From: Lentibacillus sp. JNUCC-1
GTDB lineage: Bacteria; Bacillota; Bacilli; Bacillales; Amphibacillaceae
Direction of reading: 5' to 3'
DNA: 64,000 nt
Assembly (NCBI RefSeq): GCF_009741735.1
Contig: NZ_WHOH01000001.1
Span: forward strand, 744,001 to 808,000
The notes beneath the pieces are model-generated. The model was not told the origin of the DNA. It searched no databases and saw only the letters and a list, made by a program, of their open reading frames with translations. Of the stretch, positions 7,893 to 16,060 are shown in pieces; position 1 is the first letter of the stretch, and the number at the start of each line of letters is the position of its first letter. Made by a program: the position numbers and the translations under genes.

Positions 7893-8690
7893 TTAAGATT
7901 TCATCTTTTTATTGCGATGCATCACACGGTAAAGCTTTTCTGTTAAAGGCAAGCCAATAAATATGCTCACCCATAGACCGGTTGACAATGACAACAAGTT
8001 ACTTGCTCCTGCAAACGCCGTGATTTTAGTTTCCAGCTCCGGAAACGAAGCAATCAAAGAGCCACTTGCGGCTGCCATCATACTTCCGCTCCCTACACCG
8101 GAAGCCATGGCAAACGACAATGGGTTAAGTGGTGTGATTGTCGCAAGAAATCCTGATATGATTCCGAGAAACACTGCGCCAAAAACCGTCCCAAAAATAT
8201 ACATGGCCATGACGCCCCGGCCTTCAGGAGAATTGATTCCAAACTTATCCATAATCAAACCGACGTTGGGTTCTCTTCCAATGGAGTGCGTCATGCCGAT
8301 TGCCTCTCGCTTCATGCCCAGCATAACCGCAACAGGCAGTGCAACGAGCAATGTTCCCAAGTTCCCCAGCTCTTGTAATATGAGTGCAGGCCCGGCAGCA
8401 ATTACTTCCGGTAATGATGGTCCAATGATGACGCCTATTTTCGCCAGCAGCAAGGCAACCCCCAACACAATAATAGGTTCTGCATTCTTAGACTGTTTCT
8501 CTTTTACAACTGGTGTGAAAAACAAAATCAGACCAATCACCAAAGCATATAACATAGGTAACAATAAGATAACACCAGGTCCAACAGGAATTCGAAAAGT
8601 CCCGATTAATTCAGTTAAAATTACGATTACAAGTACCAAAGCATGCAAGCGCCAATCTTTCCAAATCCCAAAAATCGTATCCCCGTTCAT
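7893..8690 (-). CDS. DUF3100 membrane protein, putative transporter subunit
   Basis: 265 residues with about eight hydrophobic helices. The glycine-rich blocks GREPNVGLIMDKFG and MASGVGSGSMMAAASGSL match what I recall of DUF3100, a membrane family of unknown function. Of two in-frame ATGs, 8690 is preferred: GGGAGGA lies 6 bases before it, while 8696 overlaps the ribosome site. It is the third gene of a tight minus-strand operon, after aldehyde dehydrogenase and hydroxyisobutyrate-dehydrogenase-like genes, 26 bases from the latter. The glycine-rich re-entrant-like segment supports a transporter role. The substrate is unknown. Confidence 0.7.
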   Translation of the reverse strand: MNGDTIFGIWKDWRLHALVLVIVILTELIGTFRIPVGPGVILLLPMLYALVIGLILFFTPVVKEKQSKNAEPIIVLGVALLLAKIGVIIGPSLPEVIAAGPALILQELGNLGTLLVALPVAVMLGMKREAIGMTHSIGREPNVGLIMDKFGINSPEGRGVMAMYIFGTVFGAVFLGIISGFLATITPLNPLSFAMASGVGSGSMMAAASGSLIASFPELETKITAFAGASNLLSLSTGLWVSIFIGLPLTEKLYRVMHRNKKMKS

Positions 8691-8716
8691 GGTCATTCCT
8701 CCCCTTTTTAAAAGAT

Positions 8717-9607
8717 TTATGTTTCCTTAACTTCCAACATTCCTCTCACCACTTCATACACAGCCGTCGAATCTTTCCCCCCTTTCTGTTGTATGCCCGC
8801 GATTTGAAATAATTGAAGCGCAGATTGACTTGATAGAGTTGAAATCAGATGATCCTCCGCTAGATTGCGGTATAAATTCATATCTTTTAACATGTTAGCC
8901 AGCGAAAACTTCACTTCTTCAAAACTTCGGTTCAATATGTTCGGACCAAACACATCCATGACCTTTGTTTGAGCTGAACCCTTTTGAAAAACACGCGCGA
9001 TCTTTTCTTGTGAGACCCCTGCCTTTTCAGCGGTGATCAGCGCTTCACTCAGCAGGGAAATTACCCCACCGACAAGCATGTTATTGCATAATTTGACGAT
9101 TTGTCCTGAACCACTTTCCCCGATATAATCAATATTGGTCCCCATCGATTCGAGCACAGGTAATACATTTGAAAAAGCGTCCTCATTTCCACCAACCATA
9201 ATTGTCAGGGTGCCTGACTCAGCCCCGTCCGGTCCGCCGCTTAATGGACAATCCAAAAACGCTAATCCATAATGTCCTGCCACAGCGTGCAGCTCTCGTG
9301 TGACCTCAACGTCGTTTGTGCTCATATCCAAGATATAAGATCCCTTGCGCATTGACACAAAAGCGCCTTCCTCACAGTCTGTCAAAACCGTTTTGATCAA
9401 TGATGGTGAAGGAAGCGACAGAATCATAATATCCACTTTTTCTGCCAATGACGGAATATTATCCTCAGCAATTGCACCTTTTTGAGCTAATCGTTGTACG
9501 CTTTCTTTATTAATATCATACACATGGACTTGATATGCCTTTTTCAGTAAATTGGTTGCTATGCCAGACCCCATCAAGCCACAGCCTACAACACCTATAT
9601 GTTTCAT
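8717..9607 (-). CDS. NAD(P)-dependent beta-hydroxyacid dehydrogenase (3-hydroxyisobutyrate dehydrogenase family)
   Basis: 296 residues with the two-domain plan of the family. The cofactor motif GVVGCGLMGSGIATNL is at residues 5-20, the substrate motif DCPLSGGPDGAESGTL near 118-133, and the catalytic Lys in GQIVKLCNNML near 168-178. ATG 9607 is preferred over 9613 because GGAAGGGG then sits 7 bases upstream. The gene lies 73 bases after the aldehyde dehydrogenase, which suggests successive oxidations: alcohol of a beta-hydroxy acid to semialdehyde, then aldehyde to acid or acyl-CoA. Tartronate semialdehyde reductase and 4-hydroxybutyrate dehydrogenase relatives look alike, so the substrate stays open. 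Confidence 0.85.
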   Translation of the reverse strand: MKHIGVVGCGLMGSGIATNLLKKAYQVHVYDINKESVQRLAQKGAIAEDNIPSLAEKVDIMILSLPSPSLIKTVLTDCEEGAFVSMRKGSYILDMSTNDVEVTRELHAVAGHYGLAFLDCPLSGGPDGAESGTLTIMVGGNEDAFSNVLPVLESMGTNIDYIGESGSGQIVKLCNNMLVGGVISLLSEALITAEKAGVSQEKIARVFQKGSAQTKVMDVFGPNILNRSFEEVKFSLANMLKDMNLYRNLAEDHLISTLSSQSALQLFQIAGIQQKGGKDSTAVYEVVRGMLEVKET

Positions 9608-9680
9608 CGTCATACCCCTTCCCTCTTATGACTTTTGAGAGAAGGCATAGCAGCATCAACCACTATGCCTTTTTCAAAAG

Positions 9681-11132
9681 TTATGGCTTGATGTAAACCG
9701 TTTTATAATCCGTCCAAAAATCAAGTGCTGTAGATCCTTGCTCGCGCGGTCCGATGCTCGACGCTTTTTTACCCCCAAAAGGATATTGATTCTCAAAATA
9801 ATTGGATGGAATATTGACATGTGTGACGCCGGACTCGATATTGTGAACAAAATCAAATGCTTTGTTTAAGTCATTCGTATAAATGGTGGACGATAAGCCA
9901 AATTCATTGTCATTTGCGAGTGCCATCGCCTCTTCATACGTGTCAACAGCGGTAATACCCAAAACAGGCCCGAAAATTTCCTCATTATAAATCGTCATAT
10001 CTCTCGTCACACCACTGAAAACAGTTGGCATAACAAAGAAACCTTTGTCCATGTCGTTCTCTGTCAACTGTTTACCGCCGTACTCCAGTTTCGCTCCTTC
10101 GTCTACGGCTGTGTTGACATAGTGCAGATAAGTGTTTAATTGACCCTCATCAATCACAGGACCATTATCCACACCCTCTGTAAACCCTTCTGCTATAACC
10201 AATTCCTTGGCTCGCGCTACTAATTTTTGAATCAAGGTTTCAGCGACGGGTTTCAAAACAATTACCCGACTGGTACCTGTACAGCGCTGCCCGTTATCTA
10301 AAAAGCCGCTAATCACCAGATTTTCCACAACATCATCAAGATTGGCGTCTTCCAAAACAATGGACGGATTTTTGCCTCCCATTTCGGCTTGCATTTTAGC
10401 GCCTCTTGAGGTCACTGCTTTTCCTAATGCCAAACCTACATCGGTTGAACCTGTAAAGGACACGGCTTTAATTTTCGGATGGCTTCCGATCGCATTGCCA
10501 ATTACCCCACCCGGACCTGTCACCATATTGATCACACCTGCAGGCACACCTGCTTCCTCGAACAGCTCCATAATTTTAATGCTTATGAGTGATGTGTTGC
10601 TGGCGGGTTTAAAAACGACCGTATTACCGGCAATAATGGCTGGGGCAATTTTCCAAATGCCAATGCCAATCGGGAAATTATATGGTGCAATAACCCCCAC
10701 AACGCCCAGTGGTTCCCTTAATGTATAACCAAAGACAGCGCTGTCATTTGATGGGAGCGTTTCTCCTGCCAGACGTGTGGCCTCCCCACTGAATTGCTTC
10801 ATTGCTTCAATTGTTTTTTTAACTTCCCCTTTTGCCTCCCGAAAAGATTTTCCCACTTCTTTCGTAATAATTGTTGCCAATTCTTCCTGTTTATCTTCCA
10901 ACAGCTGTATCAATTTAAAAATCACATCACCTCGCCTCGGGGCAGCAGTGCGTGACCAATCGCCAAAAGCATCTTCAGCCGCCTGGATGGCATGTTCCAC
11001 ATCTTTTTCATTGGACTTCTGAAAGGTTCCCAGCACGTCTTCTTTGTTTGCTGGGTTAATGCTGGTATATGTTTCATGTGTTTCAGACTTGGTCCACTCA
11101 CCATTAATATAATTAAAATAAGTGCTGCTCAT
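9681..11132 (-). CDS. Aldehyde dehydrogenase family protein
   Basis: 483 residues, full length. The NAD site shows PYNFP near residue 150 and FTGSTDVG near 226. The active-site Glu is in QAEMGGKNPSIV near 252 and the catalytic Cys in FLDNGQRCTGTSRV near 286. The EEIFGPVL motif follows near 384. It resembles the succinate- or glutarate-semialdehyde and benzaldehyde dehydrogenase branch more than CoA-acylating forms. The ribosome site AGGAGG is 7 bases before ATG 11132. It follows the PucR gene and is separated from it by a long hairpin, so read-through from the regulator may be controlled. Confidence 0.9.
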   Translation of the reverse strand: MSSTYFNYINGEWTKSETHETYTSINPANKEDVLGTFQKSNEKDVEHAIQAAEDAFGDWSRTAAPRRGDVIFKLIQLLEDKQEELATIITKEVGKSFREAKGEVKKTIEAMKQFSGEATRLAGETLPSNDSAVFGYTLREPLGVVGVIAPYNFPIGIGIWKIAPAIIAGNTVVFKPASNTSLISIKIMELFEEAGVPAGVINMVTGPGGVIGNAIGSHPKIKAVSFTGSTDVGLALGKAVTSRGAKMQAEMGGKNPSIVLEDANLDDVVENLVISGFLDNGQRCTGTSRVIVLKPVAETLIQKLVARAKELVIAEGFTEGVDNGPVIDEGQLNTYLHYVNTAVDEGAKLEYGGKQLTENDMDKGFFVMPTVFSGVTRDMTIYNEEIFGPVLGITAVDTYEEAMALANDNEFGLSSTIYTNDLNKAFDFVHNIESGVTHVNIPSNYFENQYPFGGKKASSIGPREQGSTALDFWTDYKTVYIKP

Positions 11133-11194
11133 GATCTAAACCTCCTAGAATATTCATTATATTCCATATTAGCAGTCAGCACTCACAAAAATAA

Positions 11195-11242
11195 ATGTGG
11201 CAAGCAACAAAAATCACCCCTAATTTTTGTTGCTTGCCACAT
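11195..11242 (-). terminator. 20-bp inverted repeat overlapping the PucR stop codon
   Basis: Arms 11195-11214 and 11223-11242 are perfectly complementary (ATGTGGCAAGCAACAAAAAT and its complement), 8-base loop. On the minus strand TTTATTTTTG follows. The upstream arm encodes the last codons of the regulator. It can act as terminator or attenuator between regulator and catabolic genes, or the palindrome could be a protein-binding site. Confidence 0.8.
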
Positions 11243-12833
11243 ATAAACGAAATGCAATGACTAAATCGATCCAGTCTTTTTCAGCATCAAAATCAATATT
11301 TAACACGTTTTCTATTTTTCGCAGGCGATAATACAATGTGTTTGGATGAATATGTAAGTGTTCTGCTGTTTGTTTGTGATTTTTATTGAGTTTGATAAAC
11401 ATCCGCAGTGTTTCAATAAAGGCTTGATCCAGCGTGTCAAAATTGCGTAATTTATCTTGCATGAACATATCCAAAACGTCTCCATCTACTTCATACAACA
11501 GGCGTTCAATCCCAAGCATCGGATATTCCACGACATCGATATGATGTAATTTTCCATAACCAACAGATCTGAGGGCCTCATTGTAGGAGACAGACAGGTT
11601 GTCAATTCGCGTTTCGCGACCAATGCCATAAATAATGTTCATATCCTTGAATTGTACCTGGATGTGTTTGATGAGTTGATTTTTACGGCTGTGTTCAAGC
11701 TCTGGGATGATCATAATCAGCTGAAATGCCCTTGTAAGCACCAGGCTGTCCAGACCAAATGTCGCTATTGCTTGTTCGATGGCTTGAATAAAGCGTTCTT
11801 TGTCAATCAGTTTATCAGGCTTCCACAACGGTTCAGTTCGGCCTTCAAGAATGATACATTGTACATGCCAATCCTCGTCCCACCTCACATATTGAAGCAC
11901 ATTTTGGAAGTCACGACCCGAAATTCCTTCGATCAGCTGGTTAAACACTTCGCCTCTTAAGTGAATCTCTTTTTCAAAAAGTGCGTTGTCTTTTATCAGC
12001 TCCAAGGCAATCGATAAACTCGCCTGTTCAATCGCAATTTGATTCATATGCGTAAAATCCTGAAAGGGCTTCTCAAGATTCAATACGCCGAGCACATCAT
12101 TGCCTCTTACAATCGGAAAAACACAGTCATCCGCCGTGTTTTCACAATCGGTACTGAGGGTGACATCGGAATGAATAATTCGTTCTAACAACTGGATCAC
12201 ATTTTCAATCCCCCGGCCTTCGATAATGAGTTTATAAAATCTGTGATGGATTGAAATGGACTGTTTGAGCAAATCATTCTTTTCTTTTAAGTTCTGGTAC
12301 ATACGGGAGTTCTCAATTGCGATTGCACTCTGATCGGCTACAGCTTGAATGACTTCCATATCTTCTTCTGTGAATAGCCCTTTTTGGCTGAAGTTATCGA
12401 CCACCACAATCCCATAACAGCGGTCTTTGTTTAAGATGGGCACTACGAAAGCACTTTTTATTTTCTGTTTGTTTACACCTTGATAATAATGATTGTAATT
12501 CTCTTGAGACATGTTATTCATAGCCTGATCGATTTCCGATTCAGACATAAACAGTTTAGGTTTTTTGTCATTGAAGACTTTCCCGGAAATAGACTCACCT
12601 GGAGCAAAGGCTATTTTCTTAAAATGCGCTTGATCGATGCCTTTCCCTTCCGCAAACCGCAGCACTTTCTCCTCTTCATCATACAGATAAATGATAAAAA
12701 CACTGGACGCTTCCAGCAATTCGCTTGCAGCTTGAATAACATTTTTCAATATATCTGTAATCGTCAAAGACTTCGTCAGCATCCGATTAATCTCCAACAA
12801 CTTCTTCGCCTTCCGAACATCCAACACCCTCAC
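11220..12833 (-). CDS. GAF domain-containing PucR/CdaR-type transcription activator
   Basis: 537 residues. Residues ~15-165 form a GAF sensor domain (SVFIIYLYDEEEKVLRFAEG, then FVVPILNKDRCYGIVVVDN and QAVADQSAIAIENSRMY). A middle region (~270-440) looks like the degenerate GGDEF-like part of CdaR proteins. Residues ~480-530 are the C-terminal PucR helix-turn-helix (NKNHKQTAEHLHIHPNTLYY, then RLRKIE). The start is GTG 12833 or GTG 12827; a GAAGGGG site favours the latter. It is upstream of, and in the same direction as, the dehydrogenase-transporter genes, so it probably activates them in response to a small ligand. Confidence 0.88.
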   Translation of the reverse strand: MRVLDVRKAKKLLEINRMLTKSLTITDILKNVIQAASELLEASSVFIIYLYDEEEKVLRFAEGKGIDQAHFKKIAFAPGESISGKVFNDKKPKLFMSESEIDQAMNNMSQENYNHYYQGVNKQKIKSAFVVPILNKDRCYGIVVVDNFSQKGLFTEEDMEVIQAVADQSAIAIENSRMYQNLKEKNDLLKQSISIHHRFYKLIIEGRGIENVIQLLERIIHSDVTLSTDCENTADDCVFPIVRGNDVLGVLNLEKPFQDFTHMNQIAIEQASLSIALELIKDNALFEKEIHLRGEVFNQLIEGISGRDFQNVLQYVRWDEDWHVQCIILEGRTEPLWKPDKLIDKERFIQAIEQAIATFGLDSLVLTRAFQLIMIIPELEHSRKNQLIKHIQVQFKDMNIIYGIGRETRIDNLSVSYNEALRSVGYGKLHHIDVVEYPMLGIERLLYEVDGDVLDMFMQDKLRNFDTLDQAFIETLRMFIKLNKNHKQTAEHLHIHPNTLYYRLRKIENVLNIDFDAEKDWIDLVIAFRLYVASNKN

Positions 12834-12861
12834 CCCTTCGTTTTCTCAGTATAACACGAAA

Positions 12862-12900
12862 CAAAAAGCACCCCCACAACCAAAAGAGTTAAGGGGGTGC
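12862..12900 (-). terminator. Terminator of the isoaspartyl methyltransferase gene
   Basis: GCACCCCC pairs with GGGGGTGC (8 bp, 12868-12875 with 12893-12900); on the minus strand five T follow. It separates the methyltransferase gene from PucR. Confidence 0.8.
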
Positions 12901-12921
12901 CTGGTGGGTGCTTCCTGGTGA

Positions 12922-12960
12922 GTGCCTGTCACTTCCCGAATTTTGTCAAATAATGTCGAA
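12922..12960 (-). repeat. REP-like unit 8 (extended form)
   Basis: Reverse copy with a longer tail (TTTTGTCAAATAATGTCGAA). It is not in the usual orientation for the gene that ends nearby. Confidence 0.88.
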
Positions 12961-13031
12961 GTGGTGTTTGAGTTTGGCGAGGGAGACATAAAGCAGGAAG
13001 TACGCCCCGGGCAACATGAGATCACGCTTTT

Positions 13032-13613
13032 TTACTCGTACTTCCCCCTCAATCTGACAAACGCAACATCCTCAAGTTTCGATGTGCGGACTTCACCATT
13101 TGCTCCTTTTTCAATCATTTGCAATTCTTGAAGGTGGGCTCCGCCAACGGGAATGATCATTTTGCCGCCTGGAGCAAGCTGTTTCACGAGCTCGTCCGGG
13201 ATCTGGGTTGCAGAAGCGGTGACCATGATACGGTCGTAAGGGGCGTGCTCAGTCCACCCAAGGCTTCCATCTCCATTTTTAAAATGAATATTAGTGAAGT
13301 TTTTGGCATGCAAATGTTCTTGTGCCTGTTTGTAAAGAGCCTCAATCCGTTCGACAGTGTAGACTTCTCTAGAAAAAGCGGCAAGCAGGGCGGTCTGATA
13401 TCCTGAACCAGTACCGATTTCCAATACTTTGGATCCGGGTTCCGGCTGAAGGGCGATGGTCATATTTAAGGCAAGCGTTGGCTGGGAGATCGTTTGCCCA
13501 TGCCCAATCTGCACTGGCAAATCCAGCGAAGCTCCCTCGCTATTTCCAGCTATGAAATCTCTGCGGTTCAATTGGTCAAAGTAAGCTTTAATTTCCTTTT
13601 CACGGTTAGTCAT
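13032..13613 (-). CDS. pcm: Protein-L-isoaspartate O-methyltransferase family protein
   Basis: 193 residues. Class I SAM-dependent methyltransferase with the PIMT signature: IGHGQTISQPTLALNMTIAL near residues 40-60, VLEIGTGSGYQTALLA near 67-82 (SAM loop), and YDRIMVTASATQIPDELVKQ near 130-150. It would repair isoaspartyl residues in damaged proteins. ATG 13613 is chosen because AGGGAGGT lies just upstream; a longer open frame (to 13820) only translates a repeat copy (ACHFPKNDEF) and is rejected. It is monocistronic and ends in an intrinsic terminator. Most Bacillus species lack this enzyme as far as I recall, so acquisition by transfer is possible. Confidence 0.88.
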   Translation of the reverse strand: MTNREKEIKAYFDQLNRRDFIAGNSEGASLDLPVQIGHGQTISQPTLALNMTIALQPEPGSKVLEIGTGSGYQTALLAAFSREVYTVERIEALYKQAQEHLHAKNFTNIHFKNGDGSLGWTEHAPYDRIMVTASATQIPDELVKQLAPGGKMIIPVGGAHLQELQMIEKGANGEVRTSKLEDVAFVRLRGKYE

Positions 13614-13681
13614 TATAGATACCTCCCTTGCATTCAAAAGCATGTTTCCTCTGACACTCTTCATATCTCCCCCCGAAAACA

Positions 13682-13721
13682 CTCGACAAAATTCGTCATT
13701 TTTCGGGAAGTGACAGGCACC
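13682..13721 (+). repeat. REP-like unit 9 (extended form)
   Basis: Forward copy with a 10-base insertion between TCGACAAAATTCG and TTCGGGAAG, in the divergent region between the methyltransferase and BCCT genes. The rest of 13614-13917 shows no other feature I can support. Confidence 0.88.
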
Positions 13722-13917
13722 ATTGGGGCACCAATCCGCCCCCATTAGTTCAGGGGTAGTATTAGGGGGATAATATGTTACGATAGTTATGTTATCCATT
13801 TTTAGACAGTTTTCCCTCATTTTAGGATTCTAAAAAGCAATCCGCCTATTTTCGCCAAAGCAAAGTATGACTTGGTTGAAAACACACAAACTATTCAACG
13901 AGAAAGGTGACATGCAT

Positions 13918-15486
13918 ATGAAAAAGAGTCTAATCGATTGGCCGACGTTTATTGGAGCTTTGGTATTATTACTTGGTGTCAGCATTCCGCTCGCCGTTTT
14001 TCCTGAAGAAGGAAAGAAGGTTGTAGACCTTGCCAACGAATTGATGACCACCAATCTCGGTGTTCTTTATTTGATTTTCGGTTTGGCCACGTTTGCTTTT
14101 CTCTTATTTGTTTCTTTCAGCAAAAATGGGAAAATCAAACTTGGTGACAGAAAAGAGAAAAAAGAATTCAGCACGATCTCATGGGCCGCAATGCTGTTTG
14201 CGGCCGGCATAGGATCGAGTATTCTGTATTGGGGCATGATTGAGTGGGCTTTTTATTACCAGGGACCGCCGTTCGGTGTTGAACCTGGATCAGAAGAAGC
14301 TATCAAATGGGCATCATCATACGGTATTTTTCACTGGGGGCCTGTGGCATGGGCCATTTACACCCTTCCCGCTCTCCCGATTGCATACTTTTACTATGTG
14401 AGAAAAACGCCTGTTCTTAAAATCAGTGAAGCGGTCAGACCAGTTTTAGGAAAAGCTGTCGATACGCCGCTTGGCAATGTGATTGATATTCTGTTCATGT
14501 TTGGCTTGATGGGTGGTGCCGGGACAACGCTCGCGCTCGGGACGCCGATGATTGCGGAAGGGGTTCATGACATCACAGGACTGCCACCGAATTTAATTAC
14601 GAAAACAGTTATCATGATTTTGTGTACGACGATCTTTGCTGTCAGTGCCTATTCCGGACTTAGGCGTGGAATCAAGGTGCTGAGTGATATTAACCTGTGG
14701 CTTGCTTTTTTCGTTCTCGCTTTTATCTTTATATTTGGACCAACACTTTTTATCAGCGAAACAACCTTTACAAGCCTCGGCGTTATCATGAATAACTTTT
14801 TCGAAATGGCGACATGGCTTGAGCCGCTCGCCAATGTTGGAGGCTTCGAGGAAACAGGATTCCCGGAATCTTGGACAGTTTTCTACTGGGCCTGGTGGGT
14901 GGTGTACGCCCCATTCGTCGGTCTGTTCGTCGCCCGGATCTCCCGCGGTCGTACGATTCAGGAAATGATACTTGGAACGGTGCTATACGGCACGCTTGGA
15001 AGTATTTTGTTTTTTGGAATCATGGGGAATTACGGTCTGTATTTGCAGCTGAGCGGGAACTTTGATGTTGTCGGCTTTATGAATGACTCCAGTCCGGAAG
15101 CTGCAATCATCGCCATACTGAATCAATTGCCAATGGCCGGTCTCATGGTAATTGCGTTTACGATCCTGGCCATTATCTTCTTGGCGACTACTTTTGATTC
15201 GTCATCGTACATTCTTGCAGCTGTTGTACAAAGAAAAGTACAGAAAGAACCGCTTAGATGGAACCGTCTGTTTTGGGCGTTCACGCTTTCGTTCATGCCG
15301 ATCGTATTAATGTACGTCGGGGATTTGAAAACATTGCAAACCGCGAGCATCGTCGCTGGTTTTCCAGTCCTGTTCATCATGACGCTGCTGGCTTGGTCAT
15401 TTATGAAAGCATCAAGCGCCGACATCCGATCATCCAAAGACTACAACTCACCAACCATCCACATCACAAAACGAGAACGACGCTAA
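13918..15486 (+). CDS. BCCT family osmolyte transporter
   Basis: 522 residues with about 12 hydrophobic helices, the size of OpuD/BetL-like sodium- or proton-coupled carriers of glycine betaine, choline or carnitine. The family signature around helix 8 is clear: FYWAWWVVYAPFVGLFVARI followed by SRGRTIQEM. The first conserved block reads AAGIGSSILYWGMIEWAFYY, where many betaine carriers have a Glu-Pro after the Gly-rich helix, so its substrate may differ from classical betaine. Start ATG 13918 has AAAGGTG 8 bases upstream; another ATG lies 6 bases earlier. It probably helps adjust to salt by importing a compatible solute. Confidence 0.9.
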   Translation: MKKSLIDWPTFIGALVLLLGVSIPLAVFPEEGKKVVDLANELMTTNLGVLYLIFGLATFAFLLFVSFSKNGKIKLGDRKEKKEFSTISWAAMLFAAGIGSSILYWGMIEWAFYYQGPPFGVEPGSEEAIKWASSYGIFHWGPVAWAIYTLPALPIAYFYYVRKTPVLKISEAVRPVLGKAVDTPLGNVIDILFMFGLMGGAGTTLALGTPMIAEGVHDITGLPPNLITKTVIMILCTTIFAVSAYSGLRRGIKVLSDINLWLAFFVLAFIFIFGPTLFISETTFTSLGVIMNNFFEMATWLEPLANVGGFEETGFPESWTVFYWAWWVVYAPFVGLFVARISRGRTIQEMILGTVLYGTLGSILFFGIMGNYGLYLQLSGNFDVVGFMNDSSPEAAIIAILNQLPMAGLMVIAFTILAIIFLATTFDSSSYILAAVVQRKVQKEPLRWNRLFWAFTLSFMPIVLMYVGDLKTLQTASIVAGFPVLFIMTLLAWSFMKASSADIRSSKDYNSPTIHITKRERR

Positions 15487-15533
15487 AAATCCAGAGAGTA
15501 CCACATAATTCAGGGAATGCTAAAATTCGGGGA

Positions 15534-15562
15534 GTGCCTGTCACTTCCCGAATTTTGTCGAA
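15534..15562 (-). repeat. REP-like unit 10
   Basis: Reverse copy starting 48 bases after the BCCT stop and just beyond the 3' end of the RAYT remnant. With a partial inverted copy AAAATTCGGGGAGTG at 15522-15536 it forms a long hairpin. Confidence 0.9.
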
Positions 15563-15578
15563 ACGGAGGCGGAGTGAG

Positions 15579-15878
15579 CTAGCTTATAGTCACTCTGCCT
15601 TTGGCTTCGACAAATTCCTGATATTTCAAGCGTTTTTCCGATTGGAGCCCTGTGAAGCAATTCAAAATCTCATCATGGCTTATTAGAGGATCTTTGATTT
15701 TAGATACATAATGCCGGTAGCTGCTCCAGCGATATTCCTTTGCCTGTCTGACCAGGCCGGATTCCAGCGGATTCAAGTGAATGTAACTGCTGATTTTTAA
15801 CATGCCATAATTCGTTTGAATGATCTTATCAAAAAAACGCTTTTCAAATACGTGACCTGTTAAGTTGTTTTTCGTATT
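15579..15878 (-). pseudogene. RAYT (REP-associated tyrosine transposase), C-terminal fragment
   Basis: One hundred codons are open from the IS end to the stop at 15579. They read NTKNNLTGHVFEKRFFDKII, then YIHLNPLESGLVR and YRWSSYRHY. These are hallmark blocks of the Y1/IS200-like RAYT family that mobilises REP palindromes. The start codon, the N-terminal part and the HUH metal motif are missing. The matching N-terminal fragment lies on the other side of the inserted element at 17262-17311. About 80 central codons are absent from both pieces, so the gene is not restored simply by removing the element. Confidence 0.85.
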
Positions 15879-15882
15879 TTGA

Positions 15883-16060
15883 CACTCCCACAGCTAAAGC
15901 AGTGGGATTCTCGAGTGCTAAGACGTTCGCAGTCCCTTTCGGTTTTGAACTAGCCTCAAGTTAAGGGGCTGCCATGGCCCCGTCCAACTGCGTTATGAAT
16001 TGTACCGCAATTGGCGGTATACCTGTTACCGGTACACGAGTTATATAACTTGTTTATGTT
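15883..16060 (-). ncRNA. Probable TnpB guide RNA (reRNA / omega RNA)
   Basis: The segment between the tnpB stop and the element's right end has several stable hairpins on the minus strand: TACCGC-CAATT-GCGGTA, GGGGC-CATGGCA-GCCCC and the terminal CCCACTGC hairpin. In studied IS200/IS605 elements this region plus the 3' end of tnpB makes the guide RNA scaffold, and the flanking DNA just past the right end is the guide. Here that guide would begin AATACGAAAAACAAC, which is RAYT coding sequence. Boundaries are approximate. Confidence 0.65.

Noticed and set aside
13614-13820. 69-residue N-terminal extension of the isoaspartyl methyltransferase
   Set aside because: It translates the dispersed repeat (ACHFPKNDEF) and precedes the strong AGGGAGGT site used by ATG 13613.
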